A DNA stretch of 64,000 nt from Cyclina sinensis (GCA_012932295.1 JAAONU010000002.1:37879521-37943520), one strand, 5' to 3'; counted from the first letter of the stretch, positions 1 through 9,128 are shown. The notes: a model not told the origin generated them from the letters alone. Program-made: numbers and translations.

Positions 1-23
1 CGTTAACCATTAAAATTAATCTG

Positions 24-243
24 AATGAATGAATGAATGAATGAATGAATGAACGAACGAACGAACGAACGAACGAACGAACGAACGAACGAACGAACGA
101 ACGAACGAACGGAATGTACGGATGAATGATGAATGAAGAATGAATGATATGAATGAATGATATGAATGATATGAATGAATGAATGAATGAATGAATGATG
201 AATGAATGAATGAATGAATGAATGAATGAGTGAATGAATGATA
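24..243. repeat. (GAAT)n/(GAAC)n microsatellite, unit 1
   Basis: Runs of GAAT and GAAC tetranucleotides with GAAT-GAT interruptions. It lies upstream of the first gene copy. On the minus strand it gives a spurious Ser/Phe/Ile/His-rich reading frame. Confidence 0.95.
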
Positions 244-555
244 TTTCATATTTTCATGATTAAGTATTCTGTAGTTTAAAGAAGAAAATAAAAATACCTG
301 ATTGATCTACATGCCTAATTTCTTTGTTTGCAAACTTGACATGGACTCCATTACTCATAAGTCATGCATGGAATGTTTTACAGTCACTCTAATCTAATCA
401 AGCCTTTCACGTTTGTTAATCATCGATTAGCGCCTGTCATTGTTGTTTTAACGACTCGTGTTAATTAGGTGTCAACTCATTTGGTAGTGTAGCAGAAAAC
501 TCCACACGTCAAAAAATATGGCACTTATGACTTGTGTATCTGCCTCTCAAAGTAA

Positions 556-564
556 TATAAAAAG
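556..564 (+). promoter_or_regulatory. TATA box of gene copy 1
   Basis: TATAAAAAG lies 59 bases before the ATG at 615. With the usual 25-30 base spacing, transcription would start near 585-590, giving a 5' leader of only about 30 bases. Short leaders and TATA boxes are common in histone genes. Copy 2 has the same site with one A fewer. Confidence 0.65.
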
Positions 565-614
565 GGCAGGGACGAACTGTAAGTCATATCTGTCTTGCAA
601 TAGAAATATTCAAG

Positions 615-943
615 ATGCCTTCTAAAATCAAATCTCTGACAAGCGTTTCACTTTGAGTGAAGCAGAGCGTCGTTTTCGAAAAGCCTGTGACCAGATCGTC
701 ATGTTGAACAAGCGTCTCGGCGAAGTGCAGAAACGGTACAAGATGGCAAAGAAAAGCAACAATAAATCATTCCGTTACAATCTACGTCTGAAACTTGCCG
801 TCATTGAAGGTTCCCGTAACATGTTCTATGACTACGCATATGCCAAAGCAGACCAGGTCGCCGAGCTACGAAGAGAGCTTTTCAACGAGTCAGTTGAGAT
901 AGTGTCAGCTTCCGATTCGGAATACTCCTCAGACTCTGACTGA
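615..943 (+). pseudogene. Small basic protein with histone-type 3' end, copy 1 (frameshifted)
   Basis: This matches the intact gene at 1997-2326 except that one T is missing in 'aatctctgac' near 636 (copy 2 reads 'aatctcttgac'). From the ATG at 615 translation would stop after about 13 codons. The rest of the frame is open from 653 to the TGA at 941-943 and matches copy 2 there. Because the units also differ by other one-base indels, this may be a consensus error rather than a true lesion. Product, context and 3' processing signal are as described for copy 2. Confidence 0.7.
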
Positions 944-982
944 GTCGCACTGGATGTAAATCGCAAGTCGTTTTCCACAAAC

Positions 983-1020
983 GGCCCTTTTTAGAGCCAA
1001 CCAAATATCTCGAAAGAGGT
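983..1020 (+). terminator. Histone-type 3' stem-loop and downstream element, copy 1
   Basis: The sequence GGCCCTTTTTAGAGCC lies at 983-998, 40 bases after the stop codon. It fits the metazoan replication-dependent histone stem-loop: six-base stem, four-T loop, GG...CC closure, 5' flank CACAAAC and 3' flank AACCAAA. One stem position is a C-A mismatch. A purine-rich CGAAAGAGG at 1011-1019 sits where the U7 snRNA-binding downstream element is expected. No polyadenylation signal is close. By established biology, such an mRNA is cleaved just after the loop, is not polyadenylated and accumulates in S phase. Confidence 0.8.
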
Positions 1021-1416
1021 ACTTCTCAGATAAATTGTCTTTGAATATTTTAGTCCTTTCACTACACTTATATTTAAGCACCACTACAGCCTTTCCTTTT
1101 ATGACTTTGCATTTGCAAAATGCACTCTTTGCCACCTATATCTTACCTATATACTCGAAGTAAAGCCAAATTTTTGACAAAAGGGCCGGTCTTTTTGTTT
1201 GCAATCAATCTTGTCCATTCCAAGAACTATGCCGTATAATCTCATTGCAGCGGAGTTGATATATAAAAAAGGAGAAAATGAGGTTTATATTTACACAACC
1301 GTTCTATTGCTTGCTGCAAACATTTGCATTTCTAAGGAAATGAATTCAGCTGCAAATGTTTAGAAACAAAAACATACTAACAAAACTGTTACGTTAACAT
1401 TAAAATTAATCTGCAT

Positions 1417-1630
1417 GAATGAATTGAATGAATGAATGAATGAATAATGGAATGAATGAATGGAACGAATGAATGTACTGAATGAATTGAATGAATGAAC
1501 TGACTGATCGATCGATACAATGTACTGAATGAATGAATGAATGAATGAATGAATGAATGCAATGAATGATATGAATGAATGAATGAATGAATGTAATGTA
1601 CTGAATGAATGATGAATGAATGAATGATAT
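1417..1630. repeat. (GAAT)n microsatellite, unit 2
   Basis: GAAT runs interrupted by GATC, TACA and GAT segments. It lies at the same place in the second array unit as the tract at 24-243, but has no GAAC run. Confidence 0.93.
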
Positions 1631-1938
1631 TTTCATATTTTCATGATTAAGTATTCTGTAGTTTAAAGAAAAAATAAAAATACCTGATTGATCTACATGC
1701 CTAATTTTCTTGTTTGCAAACTTGACATGGACTCCATTACTCATAAGTCATGCATGGAATGTTTTACAGTCACTCTAATCTAATCAAGCCTTTCACGTTT
1801 GTTAATCATCGATTAGCGCCTGTCATTGTTGTTTTAACGACTCGTGTTAATTAGGTGTCACTCAGTTGGTAGTGTAGCAGAAACTCCACACGTCAAAAAT
1901 ATGGCACTTATGACTTGTGTATCTGCCTCTCAAAGTAA

Positions 1939-1946
1939 TATAAAAG
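1939..1946 (+). promoter_or_regulatory. TATA box of gene copy 2
   Basis: TATAAAAG lies 58 bases upstream of the ATG at 1997, at the same place in the unit as the TATA box of copy 1. The sequence between TATA box and ATG is almost identical in the two units, which supports one promoter per gene. Confidence 0.65.
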
Positions 1947-1996
1947 GGCAGGGACGAACTGTAAGTCATATCTGTCTTGCAATAGAAATATTCAAG

Positions 1997-2326
1997 ATGC
2001 CTTCTAAAATCAAATCTCTTGACAAGCGTTTCACTTTGAGTGAAGCAGAGCGTCGTTTTCGAAAAGCCTGTGACCAGATCGTCATGTTGAACAAGCGTCT
2101 CGGCGAAGTGCAGAAACGGTACAAGATGGCAAAGAAAAGCAACAATAAATCATTCCGTTACAATCTACGTCTGAAACTTGCCGTCATTGAAGGTTCCCGT
2201 AACATGTTCTATGACTACGCATATGCCAAAGCAGACCAGGTCGCCGAGCTACGAAGAGAGCTTTTCAACGAGTCAGTTGAGATAGTGTCAGCTTCCGATT
2301 CGGAATACTCCTCAGACTCTGACTGA
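1997..2326 (+). CDS. Small basic protein, histone-type mRNA, intact copy (109 aa)
   Basis: Single-exon gene of 109 codons plus TGA. The ATG at 1997 is chosen because it gives the full frame directly after the short leader; a longer frame from 1844 would run through the TATA box. The protein starts MPSKIKSLDKRFTLSEAERR. Residues about 10-90 are rich in Lys, Arg, Glu and Leu and look helical (AERRFRKACDQIVMLNKRLG, later AELRRELF). The tail SASDSEYSSDSD is acidic, Ser-rich and suited to casein kinase 2. No signal peptide or membrane segment is seen. I do not recognise it as H1, H2A, H2B, H3, H4 or a protamine. The histone-type 3' end and tandem arrangement suggest S-phase or germ-line expression and a chromatin or nucleic-acid role; that role is inference only. 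Confidence 0.8.
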   Translation: MPSKIKSLDKRFTLSEAERRFRKACDQIVMLNKRLGEVQKRYKMAKKSNNKSFRYNLRLKLAVIEGSRNMFYDYAYAKADQVAELRRELFNESVEIVSASDSEYSSDSD

Positions 2327-2365
2327 GTCGCACTTGATGTAAATCGCAAGTCGTTTTCCACAAAC

Positions 2366-2402
2366 GGCCCTTTTTAGAGCCAACCAAATATCTCGAAAGA
2401 GG
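2366..2402 (+). terminator. Histone-type 3' stem-loop and downstream element, copy 2
   Basis: The 16-base stem-loop at 2366-2381 is identical to that of copy 1, again 40 bases from the stop codon and followed by AACCAAATA. The purine-rich TCGAAAGAGG is at 2393-2402. The same C-A stem mismatch is present in both copies. Confidence 0.8.
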
Positions 2403-2687
2403 TACTTCTCAGATAAATTGTCTTTGAATATTTTAGTCCTTTCACTACACTTATATTTAAGCACCACTACAGCCTTTCCTTTTATGACTTTGCATTTGCA
2501 AAATGCACTCTTTGCCACCTATATCTTACCTATATACTCGAAGTAAAGCCAAATTTTTGACAAAAGGGCCGGTCTTTTTGTTTGCAATCAATCTTGTCCA
2601 TTCCAAGAACTATGCCGTATAATCTCATTGCAGCGGAGTTGATATATAAAAAAGGAGAAAATGAAGGTTTATATTTACAAACCGTTC

Positions 2688-2787
2688 NNNNNNNNNNNNN
2701 NNNNNNNNNNNNNNNNNNNNNNNNNNNNNNNNNNNNNNNNNNNNNNNNNNNNNNNNNNNNNNNNNNNNNNNNNNNNNNNNNNNNNNN
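2688..2787. other. Assembly gap of 100 N
   Basis: Exactly 100 N, the conventional filler for a gap of unknown size. Sequence before it is array spacer (equivalent to copy 1 up to 1304); sequence after it is unrelated. Reading frames crossing the gap are meaningless. Confidence 0.99.
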
Positions 2788-3416
2788 TATGAGAATTGTA
2801 ATCTTTGATTTTCTCAGATGCAAGACAGGAAATTCTGCAAGAAATTGATGGTTCTTCTTTCTCTTTTCCTGCTTTGAATGAATTTGCTCCAGTTTTGTTG
2901 TCGGGTGCAAATGATACTTCATACTGCTTTTCCGTTCTTCAAGACCTGTCTTGATGAGAAATTATCATCTAAAACCTCTTGCAGCTTTGATATGTCATCA
3001 TCTCTTCCAGTCACTGGTGGAGGGTGCAAAGTTATCATTTAAGGTGCTCTATGTGACTCAAAACAAAGAGTGTGTACAAAATTGTTGATTTTATTTTCTC
3101 TTGTAGAGCTTCATATAATCTGCCATCAGTATCTTTTACACTTTCAGGCACTAATGAATCTAATACTGAATTCTGTATTGAACTTGACTTATTCATAAAG
3201 ATGTTTTCTAACTGCAGATATATCTTCAATATCTAAATGTGTTATTCAGATCTTCTGTGTCATATCTTCCATTTGCATTCTGAGCAACCGCAATGCACAA
3301 AGTTTTGCAATATTAATGTTTCCTTCCAGATCATTTGAATTTGTTTCTATATAAACATTTATGGCTGCAGGGTGGTGGGATGACAGCACATATAATTCTT
3401 GAGGACTGTACAGTTT
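2788..3416 (-). pseudogene. Terminal exon region of a FAAP100-like gene, frame-broken
   Basis: A minus-strand acceptor (ATTCCAG) opens a block at 3416 that reads KLYSPQELYVLSSHHPAAIN, then VYIETNSNDLEGNINIAKLC and LLRMQMEDM, up to an in-frame TGA at 3246-3248. Coding-like sequence continues in shifted frames: LDSLVPESVKDTDGRLYEAL near 3100-3170, DDDISKLQEVLDDNFSSRQV near 2950-3000 and EVSFAPDNKTGANSFKAGKE near 2860-2930. From memory, the first block resembles the C-terminal part of FAAP100 (Fanconi anaemia core complex; pattern V-x-I-x-V-x-S-S-x-L-x-x-I ... RMQ). Several breaks mean a decayed gene or poor consensus. Homology was not computed. Confidence 0.4.
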
Positions 3417-6066
3417 CTGGAATGTTTTTTTATTTAAACAAAAAAAAACAACAAAAAACAAATCATCTAAGATTTGAGGTATATTCAAGGTATCTTGGTT
3501 TCAGTTTATTCCATCCCTCTCTTCTCCAGCTAATTTTCTATCAGTTCTGGTTTAAGCCTTTTGTTTTGATATTTTCTTAATGGGTTCGGTGAAATTCTTC
3601 ATTCTTCTTTCGTATAGTGAAATGCCCTAAAGATCTTCATCCCAAACAAAGATTTCTATAATACTAGATTCAATTAATATGTCATATAAAACCTTAATAC
3701 TTTAATCTGTTGTCTTCTTGTTGATAACTATGTTTTACAGTTTTAATGCAATTCATGTAAGTCATTATTATTTATGGATGAATATATATAGGAGTAGCAC
3801 TTGAACACAAATAACTTCCTGCTCATTTATGATTTTTATTTAGACCTTTAGCCCTTGTGAAATTGAAACATTCTACAAGCGTGTTGGTTGTCTTAAAGTT
3901 ATTAAAAAAAAGAGAAAAAAATACCCCCCACACACTGGCTATACCATATTGTCATTATTCTCAAGAACATGTGGTTCAGAAAGGGGCTGAAAACAAACAC
4001 CATAAAATCTCTTATTTTATGAACAGAAATAAAGTACTTCTTTAAATCAGGTATGATAAAAATCAAAACAAAATAAAATCTCAAAAACACTTTGAAATCC
4101 TATATGTATACAAATAAAAAGGCTTCATTTTAAATTTAATGATCTCAAGCTGTTTGTAGCAAAAATAATACAACAAAATCAATTATTAAAATTGATTTTG
4201 TTGTATTAAAGAGGTCATTATTACTTAAAAATGAATAATATGCTAACAATCACTAGATCTACTTATAATTTTATTTTCTAATTTTCTACATGATTTGGTT
4301 GAACACAGATAATGAAGGCGTTGCTGCAGTAAAATCTTAGGAATAACATTAATAGATTACTGGAGTGGTCAGCAGACTATAAACAAACACAAGCTGGTGC
4401 TAATTGATTTATAACTGTTTGGGGCAATTTTCACTGATGTGCTTACTGATAAGACTCGGCTCAGATTGAGCCGATTTTCCCCGGTATTTCGTGTATACAG
4501 GAAACACGCAATATCTGATTTATTGGAAGGGAGCTAATGCCAACAGATTCAGACTGTGATATCATATTTGAAACTAGTTATCCTTCTTTCTACAGATTTC
4601 TTTCTGAGTGCAATGTATATTTGTTTCTTAGTGCAAGGGAGAAAACTCAATTATTGAACAATTTTAACTAAAACTAGTTATAAATCAAAGCACTGAAAGT
4701 ACTGATGGGGGGGCGAAAAGTGAATACAATGAAGAGTTTCAAAAGTAACAATTCCTTTGCAAAATGTTGGAAATTGTCTGATCGTATTTCAGTCCTTTGA
4801 CTTTAATTATACCATCACTTTTTTTGAATCATCAGTATCGTGGAAACCTTGAAGATACCGAACTGAAACTTTGCAGACACAGTAGTTGGTAGGACGCACA
4901 TGACTCTCAATCACATTTTCTAGTTATTGTCCGTTTTAGGAACTACGACTTAAATAACAGCTTTTAACGTTTCACCAGTGCAAGTGACATATTTTACCGG
5001 TACTAGGGAAACAAGATTTTTCATTTACAAAAATAGGTCTCTGAACTTAGGAACAGCATTTTGCTTTTTTACATTCAGGACAATCACAAGTGCAAAGCAA
5101 AAAAACACAAAACTAATAATATTTTGACAGTTACAGCCTTTAAAACATGAGCTTGTTCATTTAAAAAAATCTTAAGAAACCTTGGTGATCATCTCTGAAA
5201 CTTATAGATGTACCATGTATTTTGAAGTGTAATGGACCCATTCTTACTACGGAGGTAAAACTATTTTTTTCATGTTAAGAAACTTAACGACACACAATGT
5301 AATTTTGCCTACATAGTCATCAGCAGGAATAGATTTGAAAACAGACAAGAACACGAGGTCAATATAACATTTACTCTAGAATATAAAATAAATGAGATCA
5401 GACTAGTATATACCAGTGGTTTTATGCATAGGAACAAATTAAAAAAAATAAGCAGAACTGTAAAAGACAACATAAGTTCCACTCACATACATTCTTCAAA
5501 GAAAGGACAAGACATTTATATCACTTTTTAGGTACATGTAAACCTTTTTTAATGTCATTCAACAACTGTGCATAAAGGCTACTGAGAGACTGGGGATTCG
5601 AGGCATCGCCAAAATTAAATGTTAACTAAGACTACAAATGTATTTGTTTTAGGTTAATTTATTTCTGGATGATTGCTATTTAAGGAATTCAGTTCTGCTC
5701 TGAAAATTTAAACTAGTCTTGTGCACAGTAAAATGTAAATAAACCTTGTACTTATATTTCCAAATCAAGACCTTATTCAAACAATAAACTGGCCACACTT
5801 TGCATCATATAATAGAAAAAAAAAGTTCACGACAACAAAATGAAATAAAAACAAAATTAACAGAAAAGATTTTTCTATACCTAAGTTACAGTTTTACTAA
5901 ATCTGAGCATCATTTTTTTCTGTGATATACTTATTCTATCATGTTTATGCACCTTCATATACAAGAAGTTTTCATTAATTATTCATCTATTAATGCACTT
6001 GTATTCCTATTGTATAATGTTCTTGTGATTTTGGATACTAGATTTCTAAGTTTTAACAATTTTTAC
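3417..6066. other. Probable intron of the minus-strand FAAP100-like gene
   Basis: AT-rich sequence between two minus-strand exon candidates, the upstream exon ending at a GTAAAA donor and the downstream exon beginning after ATTCCAG. Apart from the hairpin at 4167-4207 I see no gene, RNA or repeat. Short frames such as 3857-4045 have no coding character. Confidence 0.5.
4167..4207. repeat. Perfect 17-bp inverted repeat
   Basis: AATACAACAAAATCAAT at 4167-4183 is followed, after a 7-base loop, by its exact reverse complement at 4191-4207. No protein frame crosses it. It could be a short MITE remnant or a transcribed hairpin. Confidence 0.85.
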
Positions 6067-6279
6067 TCCTAAAATTTCACTGCCTTGCTTTTCGATCTCC
6101 AAATGAACTGATCCATGTTTTGCAAACCACAGTGGCAGGCTCATCACCAAGAGCAAAGAAGAGAACATCTGCTGGCAATACCATGACAATGTATCTTGCA
6201 ATAATAACTCTGCCTTGCTGTCTTCCATACTGACCGCAACTACATGCAGTTCCTCAAATGCAAAGCCTGTTTCACAATT
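6067..6279 (-). pseudogene. Intact internal exon of the FAAP100-like gene
   Basis: Minus-strand acceptor TTTTTAG and donor GTAAAA bound 213 bases, exactly 71 open codons, phase 0 at both ends. It starts NCETGFAFEELHVVAVSMED and goes on SKAELLLQDTLSWYCQQMFS, ending GSEILG. The next exon (from 3416) also starts in phase 0, so the two join in frame. From memory it resembles human FAAP100 just upstream of the block described at 2788-3416 (shared AELL near the start, Leu-x-Trp in the middle, SxIxG at the end). It is typed as pseudogene only because sister exons are broken; this exon itself has no lesion. Confidence 0.45.
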
Positions 6280-6459
6280 CTAAAAATTATGAAAAAAAAA
6301 CAACAACTGGTGAACAGGCATAATTACACAACGTTAAGTCAAAATATCAAAAGATGTATTCACTGAAACTTTAATTGGAAATATATGGGCAATCAGTGAT
6401 CACATGTGTCGCCTGATGATAGCCAATTAAGCAGTTGCATTGAGAGGCGATTGGACAGA

Positions 6460-7130
6460 TTGTTGGCTAAAACGAGTTTTTTATTCAAGGGCCATAACTC
6501 AGCCAAAAATCATTTAACCGAAAAACCTGTTAAACAAGCCCAAGTACTTGAGGTACCGATCAATTTTGTAACATTGCATTCAAATTGCTTCAGTAGTATA
6601 AGAGAAGAAGTCCAGACGAAGTTTAAAAATAAAAATAATTAAAGGGCCATTACTCTGACAAAAAACATTGAATTGGAAAATGCCGATGATTTGCACAACT
6701 TAACTTGGTACTGATCATTCTAGTAAAGTTTGGATGAAATTGAACCAGTACTTTCTGAGGAGTAGTCTGGACAAGTTTGTGACAGATGGACGGACGGACA
6801 GACAGACAATGGAGAAGTGATCCCTGCATGTAACGGCTACTTTGTAACATGTCGCAGCTACTGTGAAGCAGGCAACACAAAAATCATTAACGGGCCAAAA
6901 CACCTTTTTATAATCAAGGGCCATAACTCAGCCAAAAAAATTATTCCACTTAAAAACCCATTAGATACGCGCGAGTACTAGAGGTACTGATCAGTCCTGT
7001 AACATTTCATTCAAACTGCGTTAGTAGTATAAGAGAAGTTTAAAAAATCATTAAAGGGCCATAGCTCTCACAAAAATCATTAAACTGGAAAATTCCGATG
7101 ATATGCACAACTAGAAACTGCCAACATTAA
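6460..7130. repeat. Diverged two-unit repeat with 'GGGCCATAACTCAGCC'
   Basis: GGGCCATAACTCAGCC occurs near 6489 and 6918 (offset about 429), with related sequence following each. A GGAC/GACA-rich tract at 6788-6809 is the type found at the ends of abundant bivalve elements. No gene is seen. Confidence 0.6.
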
Positions 7131-7224
7131 GGGCCATATAGTAATAAATGTAACATAATAAGGTATCATACAATGAAACAGACCATAACATTTTGATACC
7201 ACATCTGAAATTTATCAAACATAC

Positions 7225-7424
7225 CTTAATTGATGTTTGTACAGTTGTGGACAAAGTCTCATTTTCTCACATCACCTTTGTTACTTCCACAAAATCCCAA
7301 GTGGCATCACAACATCTTGCATCCCACTAGAGTGTGATCATTGCCTTCCGAGATCCATCTTAATGTGTAACTGTTTTATTGAAACATCTGTTCCTTTGAC
7401 CTTAAACATTCTCTGGTTGTCTTC
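7225..7424 (-). pseudogene. Frame-broken exon of the FAAP100-like gene
   Basis: Minus-strand acceptor ATCCTGCAG and donor GTATGTTTG bound 200 bases. Coding-like stretches fall in two frames: EDNQRMFKVKGTDVSIKQLH followed by IKMDLGRQ and a stop, then CCDATWDFVEVTKVM, a TGA, and ENETLSTTVQTSIK up to the donor. At least one frameshift and one nonsense codon are needed, so it is not translatable as written. Confidence 0.4.
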
Positions 7425-7589
7425 CTGCAGGATGAAATAATCAGTAAAAGTATCTGAACTACTCACTGGTTCAAACTTGTTCAAACATAATGACCTATAT
7501 TAGGCAACCTACATGTACTACACATAACTTAAACTAAGGAAGTCTAATTTCATTAATTTTGAGTTTTATGTACATATAAAATAAATGTT

Positions 7590-7901
7590 CAGCCTCATCT
7601 AGCACAGGCAGGTGGTTTATCTGTCAGACAATGATCATTTCATACATGTGCCAGCCTCATCTAGCACAGGCAGGTGGTTTATCTGTCAGACAATGATCAT
7701 TTCATACATGTGCCAGCCTCATCTAGCACAGGCAGGTGGTTTATCTGTCAGACAATGATTATTTCATAAATGTGCCAGCCTCATCTAGCACAGGCAGGTG
7801 GTTTATCTGTCAGACAATGATCATTTCATACATGTGCCAGCCTCATCTAGCACAGGCAGGTGGTTTATCTGTCAGACAATGATTATTTCATAAATGTGCC
7901 A
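7590..7901. repeat. 62-bp tandem repeat, five copies
   Basis: Copies begin at 7590, 7652, 7714, 7776 and 7838, each with CAGCCTCATCTAGCACAGGC and then GGTGGTTTATCTGTCAGACA. Copies differ by only a few bases, mainly TGATCATT/TGATTATT and CATACATG/CATAAATG, and the variants alternate. Unlike CRISPR there are no unique spacers. Confidence 0.97.
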
Positions 7902-7949
7902 GTACTCCACTCCTGATCTCTTTGAGAATCTGCAGCCTTTATTACATAT

Positions 7950-8030
7950 AGCTGGGCTCAAACCAACTACCCTTTTTATTAGTAAAAAGGTTTAGTTATT
8001 GCAAGTCAGTGACTCTAACCAACTGACCTG
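7950..8030 (-). mobile_element. tRNA-like head of a SINE (decayed)
   Basis: On the minus strand AGGTCAGTTGGTTAGAGTC (near 8011-8029) fits a pol III A box and GTTGGTTTGAGCCCAGC (near 7951-7967) a B box. Acceptor-stem pairing is lost, so it is a tRNA-derived SINE fragment, not a working tRNA. Confidence 0.5.
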
Positions 8031-8230
8031 AAGTAAAACCAAGACAAAGGTTTAATGCAAAAGATAAAAAATATTACAATAAAACATCTCTAGCATTTTT
8101 TACAGAATGTTTGTTTTTTATTATGATATCTATCAATATAAGGTTGTATGATAACTATGGAATTAGAATAAAGACATGTTAAACATGAGAAATCTTATAA
8201 ATTTGTTTTGTTTAATCTTACACAACTCAC

Positions 8231-8665
8231 CTCTATAATCATACCCTCTGTACACAAAGACCCTTTGTTTAACCATAGGTCAGTGAACTCTAACATGCAG
8301 AGTAGGAGCAAGGGAGGGGTACTTCCGTAGAGACGTTATCACAGTTAACTCTGTGCTCCTCTGTCATCATATTATTTGTGATAAACACGTTTGTTGCTTG
8401 TGTTGCAACAAGGTAGGCTGGTTTGTCATCCCTCTTCAAAATAAACTCCCCCAAAACAACAGTTTCCTCCTTTTGGCTGGTGGTTTACCTGTCAGACCAT
8501 GATTATTTAAAAAGTCACATAACTGCATAGGCCTCCATCATATGACCGTGCAGTCTATCACTTCCATTAGGGCCCTTGTAGCGAGTGGCTTGTGCAAGTG
8601 CCATAACTTGTACTGGCATCCCATACGGGCCACTTCCTTTGTTCCTTCTTTAGAATGATGCTCAT
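8231..8665 (-). pseudogene. Large frame-broken exon of the FAAP100-like gene
   Basis: Minus-strand acceptor TTATTCCAG and donor GTGAGTTGTG bound 435 bases. In order it reads EHHSKEGTKEVARMGCQYKL, ALMEVIDCTVI, an in-frame TGA, QLCDFLNNHGLTGKPPAK, a frameshift, EETVVLGEFILKRDDKPAYL, then TEEHRVNCDNVSTEVPLPC, another shift and MLEFTDLWLNKGSLCTEGMI. Composition and length show a genuine former exon; two shifts and one stop break it. I could not align this part to a named protein; it is linked to the FAAP100-like exons by strand and order. Confidence 0.45.
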
Positions 8666-8896
8666 CTGGAATAAGAGTAAAAATGATAAATAATAGTAAT
8701 GTTCTATAATTTCAGAGTCAATTTGTTCTTTATTAATCTTTGCGGTTCAAAGGTTAGGAATATCAGGTTGTTTCAGCTGCACAGTAAGCACATACTTACT
8801 GTTACCATATTAAGGGTAAACAAAAAAAAGCCAAATAAAACATGGTAAAAGTGGAATGAAACTTGTGATTTGGTGACCACCAACCATCTCACATAC

Positions 8897-8984
8897 CATC
8901 ACAAGTGTTTACAGTGCTTTATCTTAAAAAGTCAGCCTTGTCAAATCATTTCTCTGTTTAGTTCCTCAATTTCTTTGACCCATT
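8897..8984 (-). pseudogene. 88-base duplicated exon, downstream copy
   Basis: Minus-strand acceptor TTTGCAAG and donor GTATGTGAG bound 88 bases. One frame reads EWVKEIEELNREM before a stop. Shifted by one base, the rest reads DLTRLTF, a TAA, DKAL, a TAA and TLVM. Such heptad-like sequence would suit a coiled coil. A frameshift plus two TAA codons make it non-coding as written. Confidence 0.4.
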
Positions 8985-9040
8985 CTTGCAAAGAAAACAA
9001 TAAGACATTTTGCCTTTTGACCACCAACCATCTCACATAC

Positions 9041-9128
9041 CATCACAAGTGTTTACAGTGCTTTATCTTAAAAAGTCAGCCTTGTCAAATCATTTCTCTG
9101 TTTAGTTCCTCAATTTCTTTGACCCATT
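9041..9128 (-). pseudogene. 88-base duplicated exon, upstream copy
   Basis: Identical to the exon candidate at 8897-8984, including splice sites and all lesions, so the duplication came after the decay or is an assembly artefact. Confidence 0.4.

Larger units (their letters stand above)
1..2687. repeat. Tandem array of a ~1.38-kb histone-type gene unit
   Basis: Two nearly identical units are visible. Matching points (653 and 2036, 943 and 2326, 1135 and 2518) are all offset by 1383 bases. Each unit contains a GAAT-type microsatellite, a promoter, a 109-codon gene, a histone-type 3' end and about 350 bases of spacer. The window begins inside the array and the assembly breaks at an N gap inside the next spacer, so the true copy number is unknown. 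The units differ mainly by single-base indels in short runs and by microsatellite length, which fits either very recent duplication with homogenisation or long-read consensus error. Confidence 0.93.

Noticed and set aside
16..249. Minus-strand reading frame rich in Ser, Phe, Ile and His
   Set aside because: It is the translation of the GAAT/GAAC microsatellite; no start context or conservation.
929..1135. Minus-strand 68-codon frame, also at 2312-2518
   Set aside because: It overlaps the histone-type 3' end and spacer. Identity between the two copies is explained by array duplication, and it lacks its own promoter or 3' signals.
1844..1996. N-terminal extension of the copy 2 frame
   Set aside because: It would read through the TATA box and leader, and the extension is not open in copy 1; the ATG at 1997 is the better start.
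2530..2922. Frames crossing the N gap on both strands
   Set aside because: They depend on unknown bases.
7590..7901. CRISPR-like regular repeat
   Set aside because: Units are head-to-tail without unique spacers and the genome is eukaryotic.
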